A stretch of DNA of 64,000 bases from Orobanche coerulescens (lineage: Eukaryota; Streptophyta; Magnoliopsida; Lamiales; Orobanchaceae), in contig CM065811.1 of NCBI GenBank assembly GCA_033398695.1, positions 75,334,001 to 75,398,000 of the forward strand, given 5' to 3'. The notes below the pieces were generated by a model that was given only the letters and a program-made list of their open reading frames with translations, made no database searches and was not told the origin of the DNA. The position numbers and the translations under genes are program-made. Shown piece after piece: positions 10,403 to 22,345 of this stretch; within the stretch, counting starts at the first letter, position 1; every line of letters begins with the position of its first letter.

Positions 10403-11609
10403 TGTTCCTAAGAAGGATGGTTCTTGGCGGATGTGTATCGATAGCAGGGCCGTAAATAACATAACGATCAAGTATCGATTCCCGATACCAAGGCTTGATG
10501 ATATGTTAGACGAGCTACATGGCTCGGTGGTCTTTTCTAAAATTGATTTGCGAAGTGGCTATCACCAGATTCGTATGCGGGAGGGAGATGAATGGAAGAC
10601 GACTTTCAAAACTAAGCATGGGATGTATGAGTGGACCGTCATGCCATTTGGACTTACGAATGCCCCGAGTACTTTCATGCGTTTGATGAACGAAGTACTT
10701 AAGGCATTTTTGGGCAGGTTTGTGGTTGTTTATTTGGATGATATTTTGGTTTATAGTCGATCCGTGGAGGAGCATCTCAGACATCTACGGCAAGTATTCG
10801 AGACTCTTAGGTCTAAGAGGCTGTATGGAAAGAAAGAAAAGTGTGTGTTTCTCGTCGAGAGCATAACTTTTCTTGGCTATGTTGTCACGAAGGATGGAGT
10901 TTCGGTTGATCAGGGGAAAATTGAAGCTATTAAGTCGTGGCCTACTCCTAAAACCGTAACTGAAGTTAGATCGTTCCATGGTCTAGCCTCTTTTTATTGG
11001 AGGTTTATTAGAGATTTCAGCACCAAAACGAGTCCGATAACTGAATGTTTGAAGAAGGGTGCGTTTGTGTGGAGCACGGCTACCCAAGGGGCTTTTGAAA
11101 AGATGAAGGCAAGGTTATTTGAAGAACCTATCTTGGCGTTACGCGATTTTGCACATCCGTTCGAAGTGGAGTGTGATGCTAGTGGAGTTGGTATTGGGGC
11201 GGTCGTCATTCAAGGCAGGCGGCCTATTGCGTACTTTTCAGAGAAGTTGGGTGGGGCTCGACTCAACTATTGTACTTACGACAAGGAGTTCTATGCCATA
11301 GTAAGAGCTCTTGATCATTGGAGCCATTACCTTCGGATGAAACATTTTATTCTGCATTCAGACAATGAATCTTTAAAGTATATTAATGGGCAACAGAAGT
11401 TGAGTCCCAGACATGCGAAGTGGGTGGAATTCTTGCAATCATTTCACTTTTCATCGAAGTATAAGGATGATAAGAGCAATGTAGTAGCTGATGCGCTGTC
11501 CAGGCGGTATGCCTTACTCTCTACCCTGGACGTTCGATTGCTTGGATTCGAGACAGTAAAGGAGTATTACGAAGGTGATGCGGATTTTGGCGAGACCTTC
11601 GCCCTTTGA

Positions 11610-12872
11610 AAATCTGACCCAATGGGAGATTTTTCGATACAGGAAGGCTTCCTTTTTAAGGGAAATCGTCTTTGCCTACCCAAGCACATGGTTCGGGAAT
11701 TGCTGGTTCGAGAAGCTCACGGGGGAGGTTTGGCTGGCCACTTTGGTTCGGCCAAGACATTAGATGTGTTTAAGGAACATTTTTACTGGCCATAGATGCA
11801 GGGGGATGTTAATAATATAATTAGTAAATGTGTGACGTGCCATGTTGCGAAGAGTTCATTCAAACCAGGAGTCTACACACCTTTACCGATTCCGGAGAGG
11901 CCATGGGAAGATGTGTCGATGGATTTCATCATTGCTTTGCCTCGAACCCAATGAGGGAAGGATGCGATTATGGTTGTTCTCGATCATTTTTCAAAGATGG
12001 CTCATTTTGTTGCTTGTCACAAAAACAATGATGCGAGTAATGTTGCTGACCTGTATTTTCGAGAGGTGGTACGATTACATGGAGTCCCAAAAACTATTGT
12101 TTCGGATGGGGACTCGAAGTTTATAAGCTACTTTTGGAACACATTGTGGAGGAAGTTGGGAACCAAGCTTTTGTTTAGTACTTCGCATCATCCTCAAACA
12201 GACGGACAAACTGAAGTGACTAACCGAACACTGGGAACGCTGTTGCAAGGCTTAGTAAACAAGACACAAAAGGATTGGGATTTAAAGCTCGCGCATGCGG
12301 AGTTTGCTTACAACCGTTCTCCTACTCATGCCACAGCGCATTCTCCATTCGAAGTAGTTTACGGGCTGAATCCTTACATACCGCTAGATCTAATTCCACT
12401 ACCAAATGACGAATTGGTGCATAAGGATGCAGAGTCAAATTTGAAATCAATGATGAAATTACACGAACAAGTGCGTGAACGAATCAAGGAGGTGAACGAA
12501 ACCTACAAAAGGAAGTCGAACAAGCAAAGAAAATCAAGATTATTCGAGGTTGGAGATTTAGTTTGGGTGCATTTGAGGAAGTAAAGATTCCCGAGTAAGC
12601 GTAAGAATAAGTTAATGCCACGAGCCGAGGGGCCATTTAAAATAATTGCGAAAGTAAACGACAATGTTTACAAGTTAGAACTTCCGGGTGATTATGGAGT
12701 GCATGCTACTTTCAACATAGGCGATCTATCTCCTTATCACGACGATGATGGGATTACGGAATTGAGGACAATTCCTTTCAAAAAAGGAGGGAATGATACG
12801 AAACCGACTACTCCAAGCAAAGAAGACGAAGTAAGAATTGACGTAAAACACCTCGACCATACTCCAACGTAG
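11610..12872 (+). pseudogene. pol: Integrase of element H, running into the 3' LTR
   Basis: The zinc-binding domain is read at 11610-11850 with a TAG at about 11794. The core has Asp in MDFIIALP (about 11921), Asp in IVSDGDSKF (about 12100) and Glu in [11 protein letters not shown] (about 12208). A TGA at about 11952 and a TAA at 12582-12584 are the other breaks. The C-terminal domain ends FNIGDLSPYHDDDG, with no chromodomain. The frame then crosses the LTR boundary at 12794 and continues 26 codons into the LTR with EDEVRIDV and HLDHTPT. Confidence 0.87.
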
Positions 12873-13712
12873 TTGGGCGAGAAAACAGATATGAGACACT
12901 AAGTTACCTTGATAGTCGGAATTGGAATAACTTAAACAAAAGGTAATCTTGGGGGAAAGGGGCCCAAGTGGTAAGAGAATAAAAGAGTTTCAGCATATTT
13001 TATTAAGAAGGGCAGCATGATTCTTGGCAACATGTTGAAGGAAAAAGCGGCTGTCAGCAAGCAACTTGGAGACAAAGCCCCAGCTTTTACTTTTGTCAAC
13101 AAGTGACATGAGGAACCTTTTTATTATCTTTCCTTATTTTAAAGCCGAGCTTGTTTTTATTTATCTTGTAATAATAGGGCGATGGAGTTGTAATCAGGAG
13201 ATTATTATTGAATGTTGAAAATTTAAGAACACACTTTGTTTTTTCCTTGATGAATGCTTTTCATCGAAACTTTGATTATTATTCGATGCGTCTTCGAATC
13301 TTAATCTGATTGATTCTCAATAGGTCTTGAGAAGAAATCACATTATCGAATTATAGGTCTAATTCGATAAAAACAACTGTTTCTATCCTGTTTCGATACT
13401 CTATATGTTTTCGATACAGTTTCATACTTGTTCGGTATTTCACATCAATTGTTGTTCCATCCTTCAAACTTGTTTCCTGTTTTCAATTCGCATCCGACCG
13501 AAACGTTCTGTTTCGAGTGTCACTGTTTGGAGGTAGCCTGTATCAAGTCTTTTACATTCGGCCAAGTCCCTGTTTTGTTGCTGTATCGAGTTGTCGTCAT
13601 CCTTTCCTGACGCGAGTGCGTGCCGCTAGTCCGTGTCGATAGCTTTCGCTCGTCACAACATCCTTCCACTGTACCGATAGAGAATTCGCATCACAAGTGA
13701 GAATTCGTATCA
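12794..13712 (+). repeat. 3' LTR of element H
   Basis: It starts TGATACGAAACC directly after the purine-rich AAAAAAGGAGGGAA and ends GAATTCGTATCA. It matches the 5' LTR except for small indels and a deletion of about 50 bases near 13640. It includes twin hairpins at 13314-13333 and 13343-13370. Confidence 0.9.
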
Positions 13713-13717
13713 ACTTG

Positions 13718-13884
13718 GACCTCTTCCCCCAAGACGCAAGTTTTAAGTTACTCCAAGTCCGGTTATTAAGGTAACTCCGGGTCTCGTATCCGTTTTCTCG
13801 CCTAAGTATGTTGGAGTATGGTCGAGGTATTTTACGTCAGTCCTTACTTCGTCTTCTTCGCTTGGAATAGTCAGTTTCGTATCA
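13718..13884 (-). repeat. 3' LTR of element B, proximal part
   Basis: The LTR of B continues after H and ends with TTTCGTATCA at 13884, matching 30618-30784. On the minus strand it is read in frame with the integrase of B down to 13743. Confidence 0.87.
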
Positions 13885-14882
13885 TTCCTTCCTTCTTTAA
13901 AAGGAATTGTCCACAATTCCGCAATCCCATTGTCGTCGAGATAAGGAGATCGATCACCTATGTTGAAAGTAGCATGCACTCCATAATCACCCAGAAGTTC
14001 TAACTTGTAAGCATTGTCGTTCACCTTCGCAACTATTTTAAATGGTCCCTCAGCTCGTGGCATCAACTTATTCTTACACTTACTCGGGAATCGTTCTTTC
14101 CTCAAATGCACCCAAACTAAATCTCCAACCTCAAATAATCTCGATTTTCTTTGCTTGTTTGACTTCCTTTTGTACGTCTCATTTATCTCCTTGATTCGGT
14201 CACACACCTGTTCGTGTAATTTCATCATTGATTTCAGTTTTGACTCCGCATCCTTATGCACCAATTCGTCACTCGGTAGTAGAATTAGATCTAGCGGTAT
14301 GTAAGGATTCAGCCCGTAAACTACTTCAAATGGAGAGTGCGTCGTGGCATGAGTAGGAGAATGATTATAATCAAACTCCGCATGTGCCAGTTTTAGATCC
14401 CAGTCCTTTTGTGTTTTGCTTACCAAGCCTCGCAACAGTGTTCCTAGGGTTCGATTAGTCACTACAGTTTGCCCGTCGGTTTGAGGGTGGTGTGAGGTGC
14501 TAAACAAGAGTTTTGTTCCCACCTTCCTCCATAGGGTGTTCCACAAGTAGCTGAGAAATTTAGAGTCTCGATCGGAAAAAATAGTCTTCGGAATTCCATG
14601 TAAACGTACTACCTCTCGAAAATATAAGCCAGCCACATTGCTTGCGTCGTCTGTCTTGTGGCATGCTACAAAATGAGCCATTTTCGAAAAACGATCTACG
14701 ACTACCATAATCGCATCCCTCCCTCGTTGAGTACGAGGTAAGGCCATAATAAAATCCATCGAGGCATCTTTCCATGGCCTCTCCGGAATCGGTAAAGGTG
14801 TGTATATTCCTGGTTTGAACGAACTCTTCGCAACATGGCATGTCACACACTTATTAATTATGTTACTAACATCCCCCTGCAT
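13743..14882 (-). pseudogene. pol: Integrase of element B with LTR-encoded tail; catalytic Glu lost
   Basis: An uninterrupted 379-codon frame covers the HHCC end (NKCVTCHVAKSSF), the core and the C-terminal domain. The first Asp is in MDFIMALP and the second in IFSDRDSKF. The expected Glu of GQTEVTN reads valine (codon at 14463-14465 on the plus strand), so the DD35E triad is incomplete. The C-terminal domain ends NIGDRSPYLDDNG and is followed by about 50 residues encoded beyond the LTR boundary at 13884 (EDEVRTDV, TYLGEKTD). Upstream of this frame an in-frame stop at about 14889 replaces a tryptophan. Confidence 0.88.
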
Positions 14883-14888
14883 CTTTGG

Positions 14889-16446
14889 CTAATAAAAATG
14901 TTCCTTCAGCACATCTAATGTCTTAGTCGAACCAAAGTGGCTAGCCAAACCTCCCCAGTGAGCCTCCCGAACCAACAATTCTCGAATCGTGTGCTTGGGT
15001 AGGCAAAGATGATTTCCCTTAAAAAGGAAGCCTTCCTGTATCGAAAATTCTCCCATCGGTCCAGATTTGCAAAGGGCGAAGGTCTCGCCAAAATACGCAT
15101 CACCGTCGTAATACTCCTTCACTGTTTCGAATCCAAGCAAACGAACATCAAGAGTAGAGAGTAAGGCATAACGCCTAGACAATGCATTTGCTACAATATT
15201 GCTCTTGCCATCTTTATACTTTGATGAGAAGTGAAATGATTGTAAGAATTCCACCCACTTCGCATGCCTGGTACTTAACTTGTGTTGTCCGTTATTATAC
15301 TTCAATGATTCATGGTCTGAATGTATGATGAAATGCTTCGGCCGAAGATAGTGACTCCAATGATCTAGAGCCCTCACAATAGCATAAAACTCCTTGTCGA
15401 CGTGCAATAATTGAGACGAGCACCGTTTAACTTTTCTGAGAAATAAGCAATAGGCCGCTTTCCTTGAATGAGAACCGCTCCAATGCTAACTCCGCTAGCA
15501 TCACATTCTACCTCGAACGGTTGCGAAAAATCGGGTAATGCTAAGATCGGTTCTTCGCACAACTTTGCCTTCAAATTTGTGAACGACTCCTGGGCAGACC
15601 GACTCCAATTAAACGTACCTTTCTTCAAACATTCGGTTATTGGGCTTGCAATGGTGCTGAAATCTCGAATGAATCTTCGGTAAAATGAAGCCAGTCTGTG
15701 GAACGATCTAACTTCCATCACTGTAGTGGGAACTGGCCAAGACTTAATTGCTTCGATCTTTGCTTGATCGACCGACACTCCATCCTTTGACAGAACATAG
15801 CCAAGAAAGACTATACTTTCGACCAAAAATGAGCACTTCTCCTTTTCCCATACAGCCTTTGGTCCCTAAGGGTTTCGAAGACTTGTCTCAAGTGTCCGAA
15901 ATGTTCTTGCAACGATCGGCTATAAATCAAAATATCGTCTAGATATAAAACCACAAATTTCCCCAAGAATGGCTTAAGCACCTCATTCATCAAGAGCATG
16001 AAGGTACTTGGCGCACTTGTAAGGCCGAACGGCATAACGGTCCATTCACACAGCCCGTGTTTATTTTTGAAGGCCGTCTTCCACTCATCTCCTTCTCGCA
16101 TCCGGATTTGGTGATAACCACTTTGTAAGTCAACCTTTGAAAAGATTACGGATCCATGTAATTCGTCCAACATGTCATCAAGCCTCGGAATCGGAAATTG
16201 ATACTTGATGGTTATATTATTCACGGCTCGACTATCAATACACATTCGCCAAGATCCGCCTTTCTTAGGAACCAGTAATACCGGAACCGCACAAGGACTT
16301 AGGCTTTCTCGCACATACCCGAGGTTCATTATTTCTTTGATTTGATTTTGTAATTCCTTCGTATCCTCAGGATTACATCTATAGGCAGCTTTATTAGGGA
16401 GAGACGCACCCAGTATGAGGTCGATCTGATGTTCAATCCCACGAAT
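14889..16446 (-). pseudogene. pol: RT and RNase H of element B, truncated by the CACTA insertion
   Basis: The RT starts at the CACTA junction (16446) with [20 protein letters not shown]. It carries [19 protein letters not shown] and the catalytic YLDDILIYS at about 15930. Frameshifts at about 15845 (a missing base in the Lys run after LYGK) and about 15400 break it. RNase H has Asp in [11 protein letters not shown] and ends [10 protein letters not shown], with the usual ADALSRR altered to ANALSRR. The 5' half of the same gene lies beyond the CACTA at 28143. Confidence 0.86.
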
Positions 16447-16473
16447 CACTACACCAAAAATAGCCATTGACAA

Positions 16474-16700
16474 CGTTTTTATTAACAACGTTTTTAAAAA
16501 AACATTGTTATTTAAGTTTTCCACAACATTTATTTAAAAAACGTTGTAATATTTCTATATTGACAACGTTTATAAAAAAAACGTTGTGGTGACGGAAATA
16601 AACAACGTTTAATGAAGAAACGTTGCAGTATAATACAACGTCTAGTAGTTAAACGTTGTTAAAAATTATTTAACAACGTTTTTTTATAAACGTCGTATTA
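16474..16700. repeat. Left subterminal repeats of the CACTA
   Basis: About a dozen copies of ACAACGTTT or its complement AAACGTTGT stand in alternating orientation. Many form short hairpins of the kind AACGTTT...AAACGTT. In CACTA elements such motifs are the binding sites of the accessory transposition protein. Confidence 0.8.
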
Positions 16701-18130
16701 TGGTTCCTCCCCGCTCGTTCCCAAATCAGAAAAAGAAAAAGAAAAACACATACCGCTGGCGCTCAACCAAACACAGAACGCAGAAGGGAAAAAAGGAAAA
16801 AGAAGAAAAAAAAACGTGAACGGCTTCCTTCCCCGTTCCTTCCCCCGTTCGTTCCCAAATCCCAAAAGCACAGACGGCGGCGATACTGGTCGGAGGCGGC
16901 GCTGCTCTTGACACTCTCCACAACAACAACAACACCGTATCCTTCCCCGTTCGTTCTCTCTCTCTCTCGGTATGTGTCTCTCTCTCTTTTATATTATCTT
17001 GTGACATATATAATTCAGAAACTGAATTAATAAGTCAGATAAGTTGATTATGGTGTTTGGTTATGAAAGGATTAATAGAGCTCTTTACGGTTTGTGGTGA
17101 AACCGATAGGTATTTTCGAAACCTAATGATGTTAATTTTTCGTCGGTATCTGTTTTCCAGTTTCGTGTTCCTGTAAGTTTATACTCGTTTGTAGTTATTT
17201 ATTACATATCATATATTGATATAGAGAAGAGTGAAGAAACAGTGCGAAACGACTTGTAGTTAACTTTAAACAAAAATCCCCTACTATTGTTTACAAACGC
17301 AAAAAAATTTAGCTGTTTGTCCTTGCTGATGAGTTATATTTGGTAGTTTAGCTTAATCTGGTGTTTCACTCGGTTAAGTTCTGAAATGGCTTTGTAAAAA
17401 ATTTAGTCAAGTCCTTATTTAAGGGGTTTTCAATCTGGTTTGTCGTTTTGAGCATATCCCTTGTACAACCTTGATCTTTGATATACTTACTTTTTCATCC
17501 TATGGCACTTCGTGAATGAAAGTTATGTATTTTTAAACTGGAATGTGAACTCAAGACTATATTGTAGAAAAGTCGCTTTTTGGCTATTAGAGGTTTGAGG
17601 AATAGCTAGAGGATAGCTTTTTTCCTCTCTCTATTCGTCTACGATGTTCATGCTTTTTTTCTTTGATTTCTTTTATTTTTCACGCACACTATTGTTGCGA
17701 CTCAAAATTTATTTTCTTTCTTGCCAAACTTCACAATTTTTCTTGGTTATTTTTACAATTAAAAACACATTTTAAAAATGATATTTTGCTTTCTTTTGTG
17801 ATCTGATTTTCTTTTTTATGCGCATGTATGTTTGATGTTTATGTTTTTTCAGTCTTATCTGGGTCAGATGACCCTGGTTTTCTATTTACTTTAGGTCGAT
17901 TTAACAAAAAAATCGAATTTGAAGGTCATAGAAATAATAATCACAACAGACACCGTATGAACCATCAAACATACGGAGTTTAAATATTATTATCTCTGGT
18001 TTTCACATTTTTTTGTTAGCTTTGGGCTAGCAGTTAAGGTACAATGAGATGTACTAAATTATTAATTCTTCAAACTGTGCTAATATTATTATCTCTTGTA
18101 GTGTTCTCGGTGTACTCATAATTCATATCG
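16701..18130. other. Non-coding left part of the CACTA, probable leader of the transposase gene
   Basis: No convincing coding frame is visible. Bases 16700-16990 are purine-rich, then C-rich, with a thrice-repeated CCCCG(C/T)TCGTTC motif and a CT microsatellite (16955-16990). This resembles a plant 5' UTR, followed by T-rich intron-like sequence with a GTATGT donor-like site at 16970. Bases 17030-18130 are AT-rich without detectable features. Confidence 0.45.
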
Positions 18131-21100
18131 ATGGATAAATCGTGGGTGAATACGCGGAGTTTTCACTCTAAGCTTAAATAGTAGTTTCATAGCTTCTTGT
18201 TGTCTTATGCCAGCTATGTAATATGTATAATTTTGTTTGTAGGCCAACTGCTGCTTACAGGGAAGGAGTAAGAAATTTTGTAGCAGTAAGTTTGGAAAGT
18301 CTAGGAAATCCCTCTAAAATTAGATGTCCTTGTACTCGATGCAGAAATTTGGATTACCAGTCTAGTGATGATGTAGTCTCGCACTTGGTTATATATGGTA
18401 TGGATAAGACATACGATGTTTGGATTTTTCACGGGGAAGAACGTCCTAGCACTTCCTCCAAAAGGACATTTGATCTTGATGATATATCAGATACATATAG
18501 GATGTTCATAGATGCACGTGTTAACGAGGAAACGATTCCAAATTATACTGAAGCAATGGGAGATGAGGGGTTTTCAAAATTATTAGAAGATGCAGAAACT
18601 CCCTTATATATGGGTTGTAGTGACTATACAAAGTTGACAGCGACAGTTGTGCTTTTCAAACATAAAGCCGTTAACGGCATTTCTGACAAAGCATTCTTGA
18701 TCTTCTCAAAATTTTAGGTCACATGTTGCCACGAAGAATGTACTTCCTAGTTCCACATATACCAAAAAAATTACTTAAGAGCTTTGACTTGGGTTATGAA
18801 AAATACATGCATGTGCTAATGATTGTTGTTTATTTAGAAAAGACTTGCGATCTAGACAATTGTCCAAGGTGTGGGAAATCCAGTGGAAAGTGGTAGGAAA
18901 AGGAGATGAGCGTAAAATTAAAAAGGGGTACCGGCCAAGGTGTTGAGATGCTTTCCTATTATTCCTAGATTTAGAAGGATGTTCAGATCATTATATAATG
19001 AACAATTATTGTGGCATAGCAGTCATCATAGTAATGATAACAAAATACGACATCATGTTGACTCGCCACAGTGGAAGTCTAATGATAGTAAGTGACCATG
19101 TTTTTCATCTGATCCTCGGAATTTAAGACTTGGACTTGCCACAGATGGATTTAATCCTTATAGTAATCTTAGTTCTACACATAGTTGTTGGCCTGTGATG
19201 CTTGTTAAGTACAACCTCCCCCCTTGGTTGTGCATGAAAAGGGAAAATATAATGTTAACTTTGGTAATCCTTGGTCCAAGGCAACCAGGAAATGATATTG
19301 ATGTATATTTAAGGCCATTGATTGAAGATTTGAAAGAGTTATGGATAAGTGGGGTTGAGGTGTACGATGCATTTATGAAGAGCATTTTCAATCTGAAGGT
19401 TATTTTCATGTGGACGATCAATGATTTTCCGGCTTATGGAAATCTAGCTGGGTGTACGACTAAGGGTAAGATGGCATGTCCTATTTGTGGTGCTAATACT
19501 TGTTCAATTTATATACCTCACATTCACAAGTGTGCGTATATGTGTCATCGACGGTTTCTTATACCCAATCATCCTTACCGAAAGAAGAAGAGTTGGTTTG
19601 ATGGAACCCATGAGAAGAGGGGGAAACCTCATATATTATGCAGTTACGAAATTTTAGCGATTGTTAATGGGATTGAAAATGATTTTGGAAAATGGGATGA
19701 AATGAGCGGTGATGAAGAACCGAGACAAGGAAGGGCAAAAGGTAAGAGAAAGAAGAAAAGGAGGAGGAAGATTATAAAGAAAGTTAAGGTCTGAATTGGA
19801 AGAAAAATCAATTTTTTTGAGTTGCCATATTACGAGGTATAACAAATTTTGTGCTTTAATGTTAATTCAATATAATGACATAGTTAATAGCTAGTGATAA
19901 CTAATAAAATATATTATTTTTAGCATTTGTTGGTACGTCACTGTTTGGATTTAATGCACATCGAAAAAAATTGTGGTGAGAGTTTACTGTGCACTTTGCT
20001 TGATATAAAAGGAAAATCAAAAGATGGCCATAGTGCTCGTAAAGACTTGGAAAGTATGGGAATTCGGCGAGTTGCACCCAAGGCTTGATGAGAATAGTAA
20101 GTTAGCCCTTCCACTGTGCCAACATACGTTAACAAGTTACGAGATAGAGACATTTTATTGGCGACTAAGAAATTTGAAAGTTCCCGACGGGTATAGCTCT
20201 AATATTGCAAACATTTGCATGTAATGACAAGATACTTGGACTCAAGTCCCATGATTACCATGTATTGATGCAACAGCTATTGCCGGTCGCATTGAGAGGA
20301 CTTCTACCAAAAGGGCCAAGAAATGCATTACTGCTTCTGTTCATTTTTCTATGATATAAGCCAAAGAGTGGTTGATGTCGAAAAAATTGAAGGCTGCAGT
20401 AATGGAGATAATTGATACATTGTGCATTCTTGAAAGATATTTTCCTCCTTCATTCTTTGATATTATGATTCACTTGAAAATACATTTAGCCGAGAAACTC
20501 GTCTTTGTGGATCAAATCAATTTCATTGGATGTACCCGTTTGAAAGGTATTTGATATCCATTTATTATCCGTAATAGGCTTGAATGATATTTTCCTTCCT
20601 AATTTATATCCAATATTTTTAGATTTATGAAGCCGCAAGGAATATGTTAGAAATCTGCACGACCCGAAGGATGCATATGTGAAGGCTATCTTGCCGAAGA
20701 ATCCATACGATTTTGTTGTGAGTACATTAAGGAAAGTTGTGCACTATTTGAAACACATAAACGCAATGAGGAATACCAAAATGAAAACACATTTGAAGGA
20801 CGACCAATTTCTAAAGGAGAGCATACTACATTTTCTAATGAAGACATGCAAAATGGTCATCGATATGTGTTGTTTAATACGGCAGAAGTGGAACCATATG
20901 AAGTGTAAGTTTAAGTTATATGCAATTTTGTCTAGTTTGTTTCTTAGGAATATTTTCACATTATTTGTTTTTAGGATGCATATGGAAGAGTTGAAGATGT
21001 TACATACTGATCTATCCGATGATCAACTTTCAAAGATGCATTTAGACACTTTCTCTAGTTGGTTTACAAAAAAGGTTTTTTTACATATTATTTGGACTTT

Positions 21101-21824
21101 ATTAGTTTATACATTGTGAATAAGTATGTTATTTATTTAAAATAAATATACAGGTTAAAGACCAAATAGCCTCAGGCGAAGTAGAAGTTCCTGAAACAAT
21201 AAAGTGGTTATCATATGGGCCTAGAAGGCAAGCGCTCTCATATTCTGGCTATATAATAAATGGTCGTCGATTTCGTACCAAGGACACCGAAAAGTCCACA
21301 CAGAATAGTGGTGTTTCACTTGAAGCAACTACAATACGTCAACTGTCCAAATGACAATTGCCAATCTAGTAGCAACATAATAGGTCATTACGGATCTTGC
21401 GTAACATTATAGTGTTGGACTATCTTATGTTTCAGATTCCCTTATTTAAGTGTGATTGGGCAAATATCTATCGTGGAGTGAAGGTTGAAGATGGATTTAC
21501 ATTAGTCAACTTTGCTCAATTTCAAGATCAATTTAAAGGAGATCCTTTTATACTAGCAACGCAAGCCTCACAAGTATTCTATTGAGAGAAAGCAAAACAT
21601 CTAATTGGCAAGTTGTTGTCAGACCACCACCAAGGGGCTATCATGATATGGAGATCTATGATAAGAGTGATGATGAGAATAATGAATTGTCGTGTAATCC
21701 ACTTGATGTATCTTTGCTTGATAAAACCGATGATTGCCAAGATAGTACTTGCGCAAGAGTGGGATGTGATGACAAATTGGTATATTTGATAAGTATTTAT
21801 GTTATTATGACTATTTTTTCTTAA
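18131..21824 (+). pseudogene. TNP2: TNP2-type CACTA transposase, degenerate, multi-exon
   Basis: The transposase cuts and joins the CACTA ends. The likely start is MDKSWVNTR at 18131. The transposase-associated zinc domain (IRCPCTRCRN) is at 18243-18480. Transposase_21 follows: FRSLYNEQLLWHSSHHS near 18985, SSDPRNLRLGLATDGFNPYS at 19108, YNLPPWLCMK at 19208 and NDFPAYGNLAG at 19421. A DUF4218 region (VPDGYSSNIAN at 20180, CILERYFPPSFFDIM at 20420) and a DUF4216 region (LDYLMFQIPLFKCDW at 21415) complete it. Introns fit at 18161-18242, about 19837-19923, 20540-20620, and near 20905-20975 and 21075-21152. Breaks include frameshifts at about 18715 and 18945, TAG at about 18893, TGA at 19093, and shifts near 19790 and 20090. 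Confidence 0.85.
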
Positions 21825-22057
21825 TTATAGTGTCATTATGTTTGTTTATTACATTACTTGTACTACCATATTTACAAAATTATTTGATTGCTTTTCTTCC
21901 ATATAACAGGTAGAGGCTGAGTAGGAGGATCTTTAGATAACTCTATCAAAGTTTGTCGACGTGATGACAATGGGTAATGATGGGATAAAGGTAAGAGTTA
22001 GTGTTACCATAATGATTTTACATGTGTATGTCATTGTTTTTAGTTATAAAATATATA

Positions 22058-22345
22058 CTCCCTCCGTCCCAAATGCTAACAATAGTGTCATTATGTTTGT
22101 TTATTGCATTTTTTCAAAGCAGATTTTAAAATTAGTTCCATGTCCAAGATAGAAAGGGGAGTAGGCGCTTGAAGAAAATACAGATTTTTCAAAGCAGAAT
22201 TATCATGTTCAGATTTTTCAAAGCAGATTTTAAAATTAGATTTTAAAGCAGATTTTTCAAAGCAGATTTTAAAATTAGTTCCATGTCCAGATTTTTCAAA
22301 GCAGATTTTAAAATTACTAACTTTACAATGATCTATGCAGATTTC
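22058..22345. repeat. Scrambled local repeats with a truncated Stowaway-like end
   Basis: CTCCCTCCGTCCCAAATG at 22058 looks like the left terminus of a Stowaway MITE, but no matching right end follows. Bases 22110-22320 consist of overlapping copies of AGATTTTTCAAAGCAG and GCAGATTTTAAAATTAG. The segment GAAAGGGGAGTAGGCGC with its flank occurs at about 22155 and again at about 22350. It looks like repeated template switching or slippage near the first exon of the second CACTA gene. Confidence 0.65.

Larger units (their letters stand above)
9483..11609 (+). pseudogene. pol: RT and RNase H of element H, split by a MITE
   Basis: The linker and RT fingers ([18 protein letters not shown], then [13 protein letters not shown]) are read at 9504-9856. 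The MITE at 9857-10394 follows, then the frame resumes at 10403 with [19 protein letters not shown]. The catalytic box [10 protein letters not shown] is at about 10729-10758. RNase H carries the first Asp in [11 protein letters not shown] (about 11167) and ends [11 protein letters not shown] near 11520. From 10431 to 11606 the reading frame is uninterrupted. A TGA at 11607 replaces the cysteine codon found in G. Confidence 0.88.
6995..13712 (+). mobile_element. CRM-like Ty3/gypsy element H nested in the LTR of B
   Basis: It is inserted into the 3' LTR of B with target duplication ACTTG (6990-6994 and 13713-13717). The LTRs are 6995-7980 and 12794-13712. They differ in length by 67 bases, mainly through a deletion in the U5 part of the 3' copy. 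The internal order is gag, protease, RT, RNase H, integrase. A hAT-type MITE sits in the RT. Several nonsense codons and one gag frameshift make it defective. It is closest to B and G in sequence. Confidence 0.92.

Noticed and set aside
16726..17007. Open frame on the minus strand, rich in Arg/Glu and Phe
   Set aside because: It reads purine-rich and CT-repeat sequence and has no recognisable domain.
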